A stretch of 9,970 nucleotides of DNA from Thioalkalivibrio sp. (lineage in GTDB: Bacteria > Pseudomonadota > Gammaproteobacteria > Ectothiorhodospirales > Ectothiorhodospiraceae): NCBI GenBank assembly GCA_007120575.1, contig SKNJ01000219.1, positions 1 through 9,970 on the forward strand, read 5' to 3'. The position numbers were made by a program, and so were the translations under genes. Of the stretch, positions 1 to 7,479 are shown one piece after another (the first letter of the stretch is position 1; every line of letters begins with the position of its first letter). The notes under the pieces are model-generated. The model ran no database searches. It saw nothing but the letters and a program-made list of their open reading frames with translations, and was not told the DNA's origin.

Positions 1-10
1 CCCTCGTCGA

Positions 11-763
11 TCAGGAAAGCCGACCGATGACGTGCGTGAGCAACTGCTTCACGCGGTCCATCCCGGTCGCGAGATTGGCGGCGATGTCGTCCATGGTGAT
101 CTCGTCGCCGGACTTCCCCGCAGCCCAGTTGGCGACTACTGCACAGCAGGCATAGTCGAGTTCCAGTTCGCGCGCCAGCGCCGCTTCGGGCATGCCCGTC
201 ATCCCGACCAGATCGCAGCCGTCGCGTTCCATGCGGCGAATCTCCGCCGCTGTTTCCAGTCGCGGTCCTTGCGTCGCGCCATAGGTGCCGCTACCCACCG
301 CCTCGATCTGCAACTCCTTCGCGGAATGGATCAAGCGCTCGCGCACACGTTGGCTGTACGGCCAGGTCATGTCGATATGAGTCACGCTGTCGAGTTCACC
401 ACCGTCGAAATAGGTGTTTGCGCGCGACCAGGTGTAGTCGATGATCTGGTCGGGGATCGCAAGAACGCCGGGTGCCATCGACGGTGTGATACCACCGACT
501 GCCGCAATCGCGACCACGGTATCCATCCCGGCATTGTTCAGGGCCCAGATATTGGCGCGATAGTTCACCTGATGCGGCGGTATGGTGTGCTGGGCCCCGT
601 GGCGTGGCAGGAACACGATCTCGGTGCCGTTGAGGGTGCCGAAGGTCAGCGGTCCTGACGGTTCCCCGTACGGGGTGTGCATCACCTCGCGGCGGATGAT
701 TTCCAGATCCTTGAGGCGGGTGAGGCCTGTGCCTCCGATGATGGCAAGACGGGTTCGCGACAT
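11..763 (-). CDS. S-methyl-5'-thioinosine phosphorylase (MTAP/PNP family)
   Basis: A 250-residue cytosolic purine nucleoside phosphorylase of the MTAP/PNP family. The family's Gly-rich start (IIGGTG, residues 8-13), the phosphate-binding RHG (54-56), HQVNYRAN (64-71) and MTGMPEAALARE (188-199) are all present. MTAPs carry Asp residues for the 6-amino group of adenine after this point. Here the loop reads ANWAAG (211-216), which resembles the Asn-containing loop of 6-oxopurine PNPs. This and the overall similarity to Pseudomonas PA3004 point to S-methyl-5'-thioinosine, cleaved with phosphate to hypoxanthine and 5-methylthioribose-1-phosphate. The gene lies 17 bp downstream of a hypoxanthine phosphoribosyltransferase gene, so its product hypoxanthine has an immediate consumer. 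The start is ATG at 763. Only a weak GGGA lies about 11 nt upstream, so translation may be coupled to the gene before it. The stop is TGA at 11-13. Activity on methylthioadenosine itself cannot be excluded. Confidence 0.9.
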   Translation of the reverse strand: MSRTRLAIIGGTGLTRLKDLEIIRREVMHTPYGEPSGPLTFGTLNGTEIVFLPRHGAQHTIPPHQVNYRANIWALNNAGMDTVVAIAAVGGITPSMAPGVLAIPDQIIDYTWSRANTYFDGGELDSVTHIDMTWPYSQRVRERLIHSAKELQIEAVGSGTYGATQGPRLETAAEIRRMERDGCDLVGMTGMPEAALARELELDYACCAVVANWAAGKSGDEITMDDIAANLATGMDRVKQLLTHVIGRLS

Positions 764-780
764 GGGCGGGAAATCCCGGG

Positions 781-1332
781 TTAGTGGTTGGCGACGGCGA
801 AGATGCCGGGTGCGTTACGGAGGTAATCCTGATAGTCCATGCCGTATCCGAAAAGATAACGGTTGGGGGCCTCCAGGGCGGCAAAGTCGACCGTGATCGA
901 GGGATCGCGCTCGGGATTTTCCTTTTCGACCAGCACGATGGCAATCACCTCCTCCGCCCCCTGCTCTTCGCAAAAGGCGCGGATACCCTCCAGAGTCACC
1001 CCGCCGTCGAGGATGTCGTCCACGATCACTACGGTGCGCCCCGCGATCGGTGTCTGGGGGTGAGCGAGCCAGTGCAGCTGCTCTCCGCCCCGTGTGCCGC
1101 CGCGATAGCGGGTTGCATGCAGGTAGTCCACCTGCATCGGGAATGACCAGCGGGTCAGCAATCCTCCCATCAGTACGACACCCCCGTTCATTACGCCGAG
1201 GACCAGCGGGTTACGGTGCTTGAGCACCTCCGCGGTTCGTTCCGCCAGCCGGTCGATCGCGGTCTCGACCGCGTCACGGCTGAAAAGGCAGTCCGCATCA
1301 CGCAAGGTCGCTCGGGCCTGTTCGGGGCTCAT
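781..1332 (-). CDS. Hypoxanthine-guanine phosphoribosyltransferase
   Basis: A 183-residue type I phosphoribosyltransferase that salvages hypoxanthine and guanine to IMP and GMP using PRPP. The PRPP-binding loop VVIVDDILDGGVTL lies at residues 101-114. The purine-contacting lysine is probably K137 in VLVEKEN, and FGYGMDY (161-167) matches the conserved base-stacking and metal-binding stretch of HPRTs. The frame stays open upstream to 1473. I chose the ATG at 1332 because AGGA sits six bases before it, because the family's usual length is about 180 residues, and because the extra 47 residues would be Pro/Arg-rich and overlap a terminator hairpin. It is the first gene of a likely two-gene operon with the methylthioinosine phosphorylase, whose product hypoxanthine is its substrate. 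A separate protein family member called gpt or xpt is less likely given the FGYGMDY motif. Confidence 0.92.
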   Translation of the reverse strand: MSPEQARATLRDADCLFSRDAVETAIDRLAERTAEVLKHRNPLVLGVMNGGVVLMGGLLTRWSFPMQVDYLHATRYRGGTRGGEQLHWLAHPQTPIAGRTVVIVDDILDGGVTLEGIRAFCEEQGAEEVIAIVLVEKENPERDPSITVDFAALEAPNRYLFGYGMDYQDYLRNAPGIFAVANH

Positions 1333-1375
1333 GCTGGGTCCTGGAGGTCGGGGTGTAGGGGTAATGTCGGGGTCG

Positions 1376-1404
1376 AGTATCCCGGGCGGCGGGGCGCGAA
1401 TCAA
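1376..1404 (-). promoter_or_regulatory. Candidate sigma-70 promoter for the HGPRT/phosphorylase operon
   Basis: On the minus strand TTGATT (1404-1399, four of six matches to TTGACA) is followed after exactly 17 bp by GATACT (1381-1376, four of six matches to TATAAT). It lies between the hairpin that ends the DsrE gene and the AGGA ribosome site of the phosphoribosyltransferase, giving a leader of about 35-40 nt. Position is good but the hexamers are only moderate. Confidence 0.35.
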
Positions 1405-1425
1405 CTCTGGTCGCGGCCATCCAGC

Positions 1426-1462
1426 CCCAAAACGCAACCGGCCGGCCACCAGGGCCGGCCGG
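1426..1462 (-). terminator. Likely rho-independent terminator after the DsrE-family gene
   Basis: A perfect 10-bp GC stem, CCGGCCGGCC (1438-1447) and GGCCGGCCGG (1453-1462), encloses a 5-nt loop. It begins about 20 bp past the DsrE stop. Reading the minus strand, the stem is followed by TTGCGTTTTGGGG, a T-rich but interrupted tail, so termination may be incomplete. Confidence 0.5.
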
Positions 1463-1482
1463 AGCGCGAACAACGGGTTGCC

Positions 1483-1851
1483 TTAGTAGGTAAAGGTCAC
1501 CGTGTCGTCGTCCATGGCCTCGGAGATCACGTAGGCGCCACCCACGGTTTCCTCGATCTCGGGGATCAGGTCGTTGCCCCACAGATCCAGGGTCGGAGTG
1601 CAGACCTTCATCACTACGCCCGCTTCCACCGCATCCTTCATGAAGTCGTACACGCTCTTGCTGGAGCCTTCCTGCACGAACAGGTTTTCGGCCACGCCCT
1701 TCTTGGCGAGCTCGCCGGCCCGGCCGGTCATGATGACCTCGACGTCGTATTCCATCGCGGCCGCCACGGTGGCCTGGAAGAACGGCGCACCGAGTTCGGA
1801 GGCGTTGCTCGGGTCGGTGTTGACCATGACGATCAGGAGCTTGTCAGCCAT
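1483..1851 (-). CDS. DsrE/DsrF-family sulfur-relay-like protein
   Basis: A 122-residue soluble, acidic protein with the DsrE/F-like alpha/beta fold pattern: an N-terminal strand LLIVMVNTDP (5-14), a helix with ATVAAAMEYDVEVIMTG (27-43), and a short C-terminal strand. It has one cysteine, C84 in MKVCTPTLDLWG, at the place where DsrE, DsrE2 and TusD relatives carry their persulfide-bearing cysteine. It has no signal peptide or membrane segment, so it is cytoplasmic. Family members pass sulfane sulfur between proteins in sulfur oxidation or tRNA thiolation, but this one stands alone, without dsrFH, tusA or a rhodanese gene beside it, so its partner is unknown. The ATG at 1851 is supported by GGAG seven bases upstream and by a consensus-like promoter. 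Exact subfamily and function remain uncertain. Confidence 0.85.
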   Translation of the reverse strand: MADKLLIVMVNTDPSNASELGAPFFQATVAAAMEYDVEVIMTGRAGELAKKGVAENLFVQEGSSKSVYDFMKDAVEAGVVMKVCTPTLDLWGNDLIPEIEETVGGAYVISEAMDDDTVTFTY

Positions 1852-1916
1852 TTTTGATCTCCAACTTCAGTATTGAATGTGAATATTAATAGCTACTCAA
1901 CTGCGAGCCGTGGCGC

Positions 1917-1946
1917 ATTATAGGCGGGTGAACGCGCGCGCGCCAA
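1917..1946 (-). promoter_or_regulatory. Strong sigma-70 promoter for the DsrE-family gene
   Basis: On the minus strand TTGGCG (1946-1941, four of six matches to TTGACA) is followed after 18 bp by a perfect TATAAT (1922-1917). This predicts a start near 1910 and a leader of about 60 nt to the DsrE ATG at 1851. It lies in the 112-bp gap after nagZ, which otherwise holds only an AT-rich leader. It is the best -10 element seen in the window, so the DsrE gene is probably expressed independently of nagZ. Confidence 0.65.
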
Positions 1947-1963
1947 TGCACCTTTTTCCCCCA

Positions 1964-3007
1964 TTACGCGGAGGTCGCGCGGGTGGCCTGAATCCAGTGC
2001 CGAAGCCTTGCCTGCAGGGTCGGCAGGCGGTGGCGATTCGGCGTCAGATTGCGGGCTCGCAGCCGTTCCAGGCGTCGCCGGGCGTCCTCCGACAGCGGAT
2101 AACCCGCCTCGGCCTCGAGTACGGCGTCGGCCTGCGCGGGTGCATTGCACACCAGCACCATGTCGCAGCCAGCCTCGCGTGCGGCACGGGCCCGTTGCGC
2201 CGGGGTTCCGGCAATTTCCGCCCCCGCCATCGCCAGGTCATCGCTGAGGATGGCGCCCCGAAAGCGCAGCTCCCGGCGCAGGATATCCTGCAACCATACC
2301 CGCGAGAATCCGGCTGGCTGGGCATCCACCTGCGGATACAGCACGTGCGCCGGCATGATGGCCCCGAGATCCGCCAGCACCGGGCGGAATGCCTCCAGGT
2401 CCTGGTTCTCGATCTCGGACAGGGGACGGTCGTCCACCGGAAGGGTGTGGTGGGAATCCGACGCCACGGCGCCGTGCCCCGGGAAGTGCTTGCCGACGGC
2501 CGCGATCCCCGCTGCCTCCAGGCCACGGATCAGCTCGCCAGCCAGTTGCGCGATCACTTCCGGATCGTGGTGAAAGGCGCGGTCCCCGATCACGTCACTG
2601 ACGTCGATGTCGCGGTCCAGCACCGGGGTAAAGCTGAAGTCGATATCCACGGAGCGCAGTTCCAGCCCCAGCAATTCGCCGGTCGCGTGTGCCAGTTCGC
2701 AGGCCTTGTTGCGATCGTAGTCATAGATATGGCCCAGCTCGCGCATCGGCGGGATGTCGGTGAAGCCCTCGCGCAGGCGCCGCACCCGGCCGCCTTCCTG
2801 ATCCACCGCGATCAGCAGGCCGGGTCGCTCTGCGCGGATGGCGGAGACCAGCGCCCTCACCTGTTCGGGTACCCCGACGTTGCGGGCAAACAGGATCACC
2901 CCGCCGGTGGCGGGATGGCGCAGACGCGCGCGGTCGTCCGGGGCCAGTTCGGTGCCGGTGACATCGATCATTACCGGCCCGGGAGGTGCGGTCGTGTTGT
3001 GAGTCAT
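1964..3007 (-). CDS. nagZ: Beta-N-acetylhexosaminidase NagZ
   Basis: A 347-residue glycoside hydrolase family 3 enzyme without signal peptide. It acts in the cytoplasm, removing N-acetylglucosamine from GlcNAc-1,6-anhydroMurNAc-peptides during peptidoglycan recycling. The order of motifs is that of NagZ: PVMIDVTGTEL (11-21), VDQEGGRVRR (68-77), KHFPGHG (173-179), then DSH (184-186), whose histidine H186 is the loop-borne acid/base typical of NagZ, and LSDDLAMAG (254-262), which holds the nucleophile, most likely D256. Length matches E. coli NagZ (341 residues). The ATG at 3007 has no clear Shine-Dalgarno sequence. It lies 40 bp after the uvrB stop, so read-through from uvrB is possible. In Pseudomonas nagZ is next to the methylthioinosine phosphorylase gene; here the two are separated by the DsrE and phosphoribosyltransferase genes. 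Confidence 0.96.
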   Translation of the reverse strand: MTHNTTAPPGPVMIDVTGTELAPDDRARLRHPATGGVILFARNVGVPEQVRALVSAIRAERPGLLIAVDQEGGRVRRLREGFTDIPPMRELGHIYDYDRNKACELAHATGELLGLELRSVDIDFSFTPVLDRDIDVSDVIGDRAFHHDPEVIAQLAGELIRGLEAAGIAAVGKHFPGHGAVASDSHHTLPVDDRPLSEIENQDLEAFRPVLADLGAIMPAHVLYPQVDAQPAGFSRVWLQDILRRELRFRGAILSDDLAMAGAEIAGTPAQRARAAREAGCDMVLVCNAPAQADAVLEAEAGYPLSEDARRRLERLRARNLTPNRHRLPTLQARLRHWIQATRATSA

Positions 3008-3047
3008 GGATTCGAGGGTTCGAGTTGGCGCTCGGGGAGCAATCCTT

Positions 3048-5078
3048 TCAGGATAGCGAGGCTTCGGGTCTGAACGCGAGTGCTTTCAGTTTCTCGATCC
3101 GGTCGCGCAGGCGTGCAGCCTCCTCGAATTCCAGGTCGCGAGCCTTGGCGAACATCTCCTGTTCCAGACGTTCGATCTCGCGCGCGGCGTTGCCGGGCGC
3201 CGCGACATAGTCCGGGGCCTCCTCCGCGACCGTCTTTTGTCCACGCCGGCCGCTGCCGGGCGTCGTGTGGCGCGCCTCCAGGATGTCGGCGACATTCTTG
3301 CGGATACCCGTCGGGGTGATTCCGTGCGCCTCATTATGCTCGATCTGCTTCGCCCGGCGGCGTTCGGTCTCGTCGATCGCGCGCCGCATGGAGCCGGTCA
3401 CCTTGTCCCCATACAGGATCGCCTTGCCGTTCACGTTACGCGCGGCCCGGCCAATGGTCTGAATCAGCGAACGATCGGAGCGCAGGAAGCCCTCCTTGTC
3501 GGCATCCAGGATCGCCACCAGCGAGACCTCGGGCATATCCAGACCCTCGCGCAGCAGGTTGATCCCCACCAGCACATCGAACTCGCCCAGGCGCAGGTCG
3601 CGGATGATCTCCATGCGCTCGACGGTGTCGATGTCCGAGTGCAGGTAACGCACGCGCACCCCGTGTTCGGACAGGTAGTCCGTCAGGTCCTCGGCCATGC
3701 GCTTGGTCAGCGTGGTGATCAGGACGCGCTCGTCGCACTCCGCCCGGTCGCGCACCTCGGAGAGGACGTCATCCACCTGGGTCCCGGCCGGGCGCACCTC
3801 CAGGACCGGGTCCAGCAGCCCGGTCGGGCGCACCACCTGATCGACGATTGCCCCCGCGTGTTCGCGTTCGTACGGGCCCGGCGTGGCGGAGACGTAGATG
3901 GTTTGCGGCATCAGTGCCTCGAATTCCTCGAAGCGCAGCGGACGGTTGTCCAGCGCCGACGGCAGGCGGAAACCGTATTCCACCAGCGTCTCCTTGCGCG
4001 AGCGGTCACCCTTGTACATCCCGCCGACCTGGGGGACCGACACGTGCGATTCGTCGATCACCAGCAGCGCGTCCTTCGGCAGGTAGTCGAAGAAGGTCGG
4101 TGGCGGTTCGCCGGGCGCGCGCCCGGAGAGGTAGCGCGAGTAGTTCTCGATACCGTTGCAGTAGCCAATCTCGAGGATCATCTCCAAGTCGAACAAGGTA
4201 CGCTGTTCGAGCCTCTGTGCCTCGACCAGGCGGTCTTCCTTGCGCAGGAAGTCCAGCCGCTCCTTCAGTTCGTCGCGAATGTGGTCCACCGCCCCCAGCA
4301 GGGTCTCGCGCGGGGTCACATAGTGGGTCTTCGGGTAGATGGTCAGGCGCGGTACCTTCCGCAGCACCTCGCCGGTCAGAGGATCAAAATACGATAGCCG
4401 TTCGACCTCGTCGTCGAACAGCTCGATGCGCACCGCTTCCGTCTCGGAATCCGCCGGATGGATGTCGATCACCTCGCCGCGCACCCGGTACGTCGCACGG
4501 CGCAACTCGGCGTCGTTGCGCGTGTACTGCAACTCGGCCAGACGACGCAGGAAGTCACGCTGGTCAATGCGGTCGCCGCGCTGCACGTGCAGCACCATCG
4601 ACAGGTACTTGCGCGGGTCACCCAGGCCATAGATCGCGGATACCGAGGCCACGATGATCGCGTCACGCCGTTCCAGCAGCGCCCGGGTCGCGGACAGGCG
4701 CATCTGTTCGATATGGTCGTTGATCGAGGCGTCCTTCTCGATATAGGTATCCGACGATGGGACGTAGGCCTCCGGCTGGTAGTAATCGTAGTACGAGACG
4801 AAGTATTCCACTGCGTTGTTCGGGAAGAACTCCTTGAATTCACCGTACAACTGCGCCGCGAGGGTCTTGTTCGGCGCCATGACGATGGTCGGGCGCTGCA
4901 GGTTCTCGATCACGTTGGCGATGGTGAAGGTCTTGCCCGAGCCGGTCACCCCCAGCAGCACCTGGTGCGCCAGCCCGGCCTCCAGCCCTTCAGTCAGCGC
5001 GCGGATCGCCGCCGGCTGATCGCCCGCCGGCTGGTATTCGGACACGACTTTGAATTGTTCGCCCTGGTCTGGCTGCAC
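3048..5078 (-). CDS. uvrB: Excinuclease ABC subunit B (UvrB)
   Basis: DNA damage-verification helicase of nucleotide excision repair, loaded by UvrA and partnering UvrC. Counting from the longer ATG at 5108 (686 residues), Walker A GVTGSGKT is at 53-60, the beta-hairpin that probes the lesion, [12 protein letters not shown], at 106-117, and IDESH follows further on. The helicase motifs [19 protein letters not shown] and QTIGRAARN are intact. The C-terminal UVR coiled coil ([17 protein letters not shown]), which binds UvrC, is complete. I prefer a GTG start at 5078 (676 residues): GGAGG lies five bases before it, the ATG at 5108 has no good ribosome site, and the shorter form aligns better with E. 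coli UvrB (673 residues), which begins just before FKL. The gene is divergent from the aminotransferase gene. No CTG-N10-CAG LexA site is visible in the gap between them. Confidence 0.97.
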   Translation of the reverse strand: MQPDQGEQFKVVSEYQPAGDQPAAIRALTEGLEAGLAHQVLLGVTGSGKTFTIANVIENLQRPTIVMAPNKTLAAQLYGEFKEFFPNNAVEYFVSYYDYYQPEAYVPSSDTYIEKDASINDHIEQMRLSATRALLERRDAIIVASVSAIYGLGDPRKYLSMVLHVQRGDRIDQRDFLRRLAELQYTRNDAELRRATYRVRGEVIDIHPADSETEAVRIELFDDEVERLSYFDPLTGEVLRKVPRLTIYPKTHYVTPRETLLGAVDHIRDELKERLDFLRKEDRLVEAQRLEQRTLFDLEMILEIGYCNGIENYSRYLSGRAPGEPPPTFFDYLPKDALLVIDESHVSVPQVGGMYKGDRSRKETLVEYGFRLPSALDNRPLRFEEFEALMPQTIYVSATPGPYEREHAGAIVDQVVRPTGLLDPVLEVRPAGTQVDDVLSEVRDRAECDERVLITTLTKRMAEDLTDYLSEHGVRVRYLHSDIDTVERMEIIRDLRLGEFDVLVGINLLREGLDMPEVSLVAILDADKEGFLRSDRSLIQTIGRAARNVNGKAILYGDKVTGSMRRAIDETERRRAKQIEHNEAHGITPTGIRKNVADILEARHTTPGSGRRGQKTVAEEAPDYVAAPGNAAREIERLEQEMFAKARDLEFEEAARLRDRIEKLKALAFRPEASLS

Positions 5079-5081
5079 CTT

Positions 5082-5088
5082 ATCCTCC
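5082..5088 (-). promoter_or_regulatory. Ribosome-binding site that favours a GTG start for uvrB
   Basis: The minus strand reads GCGGAGGATAAG and then GTG at 5078-5076. The GGAGG core has ideal spacing. The alternative ATG at 5108 is preceded by GGGTGCGAA, a poor match. Confidence 0.6.
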
Positions 5089-5148
5089 GCGCCTGATTTC
5101 AGTATCATTTCGCACCCGGCCGCGCGCGGCCCTTCGCCCCGATCACAC

Positions 5149-5153
5149 AGAGG
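5149..5153 (+). promoter_or_regulatory. Ribosome-binding site supporting the TTG start of the aminotransferase gene
   Basis: AGAGG is followed by eight bases and TTG at 5162-5164. There is no in-frame ATG or GTG near the expected start, so this site decides it. Confidence 0.6.
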
Positions 5154-5161
5154 CCTACCCC

Positions 5162-6352
5162 TTGGAAATCGAACTCTCCGACCGCGTTCAGCGCATCCAG
5201 CCCTCCCCCACTCTCGCCGTCAGCGCACTGGCCGCCCAGCTACGAGCCGAGGGACGGGACATCGTCGGGCTGGGGGCCGGAGAACCGGATTTCGACACCC
5301 CCGAGCATATCAAGCAGGCTGCGATCGACGCGCTTGCCCGCGGGGAAACCAAGTACACTCCGGTGGACGGCACGGCCAGCCTCAAGGCCGCGATCATACG
5401 CAAGTTCGATCGTGACAACGGCCTGACGTTCAGCCCCGACCAGATCCTGGTCTCCTCCGGCGGCAAACAGAGCATTTTCAACCTGTGCCAGGCCCTGCTC
5501 AATCCGGGTGACGAGGTCGTGATCCCGGCCCCCTACTGGGTGTCCTACCCCGATATTGCCCTGCTCGCCGGGGCCCGCCCCGTGGTTGTCAGCGCCGAAC
5601 AGGAGGCCGGATTCCGCATCACGGGCGAACAGCTCGAGGCCGCGATGACCCCCGCCACCCGGCTCGTATTCCTGAACAGCCCTTCCAACCCGACGGGTGC
5701 CGCCTATTCCGCCGCGCAACTGACCGAACTGGCCGAGGTCCTGCGCCGTCACCCACAGATCGTCATCGCCACCGACGACATGTACGAACACATCCGTTTC
5801 GGATCCGCACCGTTCGTGAATATCGTCAACGTGGCCCCCGACCTGCTGGAACGCACCGTGGTCCTGAACGGCGTCTCCAAGGCCTACGCGATGACCGGCT
5901 GGCGGATTGGCTACGCCGGTGGCCCGAGGAACCTGATTGCGGCGATGAAGAAGATCCAGTCGCAAAGCACCTCCAACCCGACATCCATCGCCCAGGCCGG
6001 GGCCGAGGCCGCGCTGGATGGCGACCAGAGCTGTGTCACCACGATGTGCTCCGCGTTTGCCGAGCGCGCCCGCCACGTGGTCGACGGCCTCAATGCGATC
6101 GACGGCATCGAGTGCCTGATGCCAGATGGCACGTTCTACTGCTTCCCGCGCGTCACCGGCCTGATGGAGACGGCCGGGATCGACACCGACGTGGCCCTGA
6201 CCAAGCAGCTGCTGGACGAGGTCGGCGTGGCCCTGGTCCCCGGCAGCGCATTTGGCGCCGCCGGCCATGTCCGTGTCTCATTCGCCACCAGCATGGAAAT
6301 GCTCGACAAGGCGCTGGACCGCCTGCGCCAGTTCGCCGCATCCCACCGCTGA
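5162..6352 (+). CDS. Aspartate aminotransferase, type Ib (class I PLP enzyme)
   Basis: A 396-residue cytosolic fold-type I aminotransferase converting aspartate and 2-oxoglutarate to oxaloacetate and glutamate. The PLP Schiff-base lysine is K240 in [15 protein letters not shown]205 and Y208 in ATDDMYE contact the pyridine ring and phenol oxygen. NSPSNPTG (172-179) carries the conserved Asn, and R371 in VRVSF holds the alpha-carboxylate. SSGGKQ (98-103) is the signature of type Ib enzymes such as that of Thermus, where this lysine, here K102, recognises the distal carboxylate. Many type Ib enzymes also act on prephenate, so a second role in phenylalanine/tyrosine synthesis is possible. The start is TTG with AGAGG eight bases upstream. 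The gene is divergent from uvrB, with tRNA-Asn downstream; Pseudomonas also has an aminotransferase gene next to uvrB. The symbol aspC is often used for such genes, but this is not the E. coli AspC subtype. Confidence 0.93.
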   Translation: MEIELSDRVQRIQPSPTLAVSALAAQLRAEGRDIVGLGAGEPDFDTPEHIKQAAIDALARGETKYTPVDGTASLKAAIIRKFDRDNGLTFSPDQILVSSGGKQSIFNLCQALLNPGDEVVIPAPYWVSYPDIALLAGARPVVVSAEQEAGFRITGEQLEAAMTPATRLVFLNSPSNPTGAAYSAAQLTELAEVLRRHPQIVIATDDMYEHIRFGSAPFVNIVNVAPDLLERTVVLNGVSKAYAMTGWRIGYAGGPRNLIAAMKKIQSQSTSNPTSIAQAGAEAALDGDQSCVTTMCSAFAERARHVVDGLNAIDGIECLMPDGTFYCFPRVTGLMETAGIDTDVALTKQLLDEVGVALVPGSAFGAAGHVRVSFATSMEMLDKALDRLRQFAASHR

Positions 6353-6377
6353 ATCCGCTCCCGGGGCGAAATTCAGC

Positions 6378-6406
6378 TTGACGCCCCCGCCCCGCCCCAT
6401 TAGGAT
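6378..6406 (+). promoter_or_regulatory. Promoter of the tRNA-Asn gene with GC-rich discriminator
   Basis: TTGACG (6378-6383, five of six matches) is followed after exactly 17 bp by TAGGAT (6401-6406, four of six). TTGCGCCC follows before the predicted start near 6413, five bases ahead of the mature tRNA. A GC-rich discriminator is typical of stable-RNA promoters under stringent control; that regulation is inferred. Confidence 0.6.
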
Positions 6407-6417
6407 TTGCGCCCAAT

Positions 6418-6493
6418 TCCCCGGTAGCTCAGTCGGTAGAGCGGGTGACTGTTAATCACTAGGTCGGCGGTTCGAGCCCGTCCCGGGGAGCCA
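6418..6493 (+). tRNA. tRNA-Asn (anticodon GUU)
   Basis: A 76-nt cloverleaf. The acceptor arm TCCCCGG (6418-6424) pairs with CCGGGGA (6483-6489), followed by discriminator G and encoded CCA (6491-6493). The D arm contains GCTC...GAGC. The anticodon stem GGTGA/TCACT encloses CTGTTAA, with anticodon GTT at 6451-6453. The T arm GGCGG/CCGTC encloses TTCGAGC. The sequence closely follows E. coli tRNA-Asn with compensating changes in the stems. It has its own promoter and a terminator eight bases downstream, so it is a single-gene unit. Confidence 0.97.
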
Positions 6494-6500
6494 GACAAAG

Positions 6501-6535
6501 AAAAAGGGCCAGGTCATCGCGACCTGGCCCTTTTT
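6501..6535. terminator. Bidirectional rho-independent terminator
   Basis: A perfect 15-bp inverted repeat, AAAAAGGGCCAGGTC (6501-6515) and GACCTGGCCCTTTTT (6521-6535), with loop ATCGC. GC stem plus T5 works on both strands. It ends the tRNA-Asn transcript on the plus strand and the cytochrome operon on the minus strand, whose last stop codon is 24 bp away. Confidence 0.95.
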
Positions 6536-6558
6536 CGTGGTGCGTACGGCGGTGCCTG

Positions 6559-7473
6559 TCACCCGGGATCGTGTTCAATGGGCTCCAGAGAACCGATATA
6601 GATGGCGATGGCGCGGCGATCAGCATCGGTCAAATGGGCAGTGCCGTGATCGATCACGTCGGCCATGCCGCCGCCGGCAAAATCACCGTCGCGGGTCAGG
6701 CCCATCTCCAGATAGCGCGCAATATGCCGTTCCCCCCAGCGTCCGATGCCAGTTTCGCGATCCGGCGTGATATTGGAGGCAACGTCCCCGTCGGGCAGTC
6801 GGGCTCCGGCCCCGATGCGCTGGAGGTCCAGACCACCGGTCCGCGTGCGCGGAGTATGGCACTCCATGCAGTGTCCAAGGGCGTTGGCGAGGTAGGCCCC
6901 ACGGTTCCATTCCTCCGACTGGTCGGGGGCGGCCTCGAAGGTCCCCGGTTCGAAATGCAGCCACTTCCACCCCATCAGGGACGGCCGGAACCGGGCATAC
7001 CAGACTAGGTCATGCGGGGTGTTTTCTCGCGCGACCGGTTCCACCTCGGACTGCAGGAAGGCCCACAGGGCTTCCACGTCACGTGGCTGCATCTGGGTGT
7101 ACGCCGTGTACGGAAAGGCCGGGTAATAGTGATACCCGTCCGGGCTGCGGCCCTCCAGGAGGGCGCGCTTGAAGTCTTCCTCCGACCAGCCTCCGATACC
7201 GTGTTTCGTATCAGGAGTAATGTTCGGCCCGTAAAACGCACCGAACGGGCTCTCGATCGGCCGCCCGCCGGCCAGGAATTCTCCGTCTTCCGCTGTATGG
7301 CAGGTCACGCATCCGCCGGCGCGCAAGACATACTCACCGTATGCAATCTGTTCGTCGGGGCCGACGGACGGATCGTGCTCGCCGATCCGCACCTCCGCCT
7401 GTACCGTGGCTCCCGCCCCGAGAAGAAACAGGGCTGACAGGCAGGCTGTCAGCCCCTTCTTGCGCAGCACCAC
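6559..7473 (-). CDS. Periplasmic diheme cytochrome c
   Basis: A 304-residue exported electron carrier. A Sec signal peptide (positive MVLRKKG, hydrophobic core, cleavage probably after VQA at 26) is followed by two related cytochrome c domains. Heme 1 is CVTCH (55-59) and heme 2 is CMECH (202-206). Each domain repeats an NITPD...GIG.W stretch (84-96 and 234-246), and M128 (QMQP) and M270 (GGGMAD) are likely distal ligands. The layout resembles the cytochrome subunits of membrane alcohol/sugar-acid dehydrogenases and other diheme class I cytochromes, but no dehydrogenase gene is adjacent, so the partner is unknown. The start is GTG at 7473, six bases after the stop of the cytochrome c' gene and with no own ribosome site, which suggests translational coupling in a two-gene operon. 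A strong terminator follows. Confidence 0.88.
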   Translation of the reverse strand: MVLRKKGLTACLSALFLLGAGATVQAEVRIGEHDPSVGPDEQIAYGEYVLRAGGCVTCHTAEDGEFLAGGRPIESPFGAFYGPNITPDTKHGIGGWSEEDFKRALLEGRSPDGYHYYPAFPYTAYTQMQPRDVEALWAFLQSEVEPVARENTPHDLVWYARFRPSLMGWKWLHFEPGTFEAAPDQSEEWNRGAYLANALGHCMECHTPRTRTGGLDLQRIGAGARLPDGDVASNITPDRETGIGRWGERHIARYLEMGLTRDGDFAGGGMADVIDHGTAHLTDADRRAIAIYIGSLEPIEHDPG

Positions 7474-7479
7474 CGCGAA

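Noticed and set aside
1333..1473. Longer N-terminus for the phosphoribosyltransferase
   Set aside because: It would add 47 Pro/Arg-rich residues, begin inside the region of the terminator hairpin, and ignore the well-spaced AGGA before the ATG at 1332.
1932..1944. Alternating CG tract between nagZ and the DsrE gene, possible Z-DNA
   Set aside because: It is too short to mean much in a GC-rich genome and lies within the promoter spacer.
3237..4397. A 386-codon plus-strand frame antisense to uvrB
   Set aside because: It is a shadow of uvrB codon use (many His, Arg, Gln from antisense reading) with no recognisable domain. The same holds for the frames antisense to the aminotransferase (5240-6268), nagZ (1910-3073) and the phosphorylase (32-658).
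5118..5131. Palindrome GGCCGCGCGCGGCC between uvrB and the aminotransferase gene
   Set aside because: It is a perfect 14-bp palindrome, but a low-complexity GC one that arises often in such genomes; nothing else marks it as an operator.
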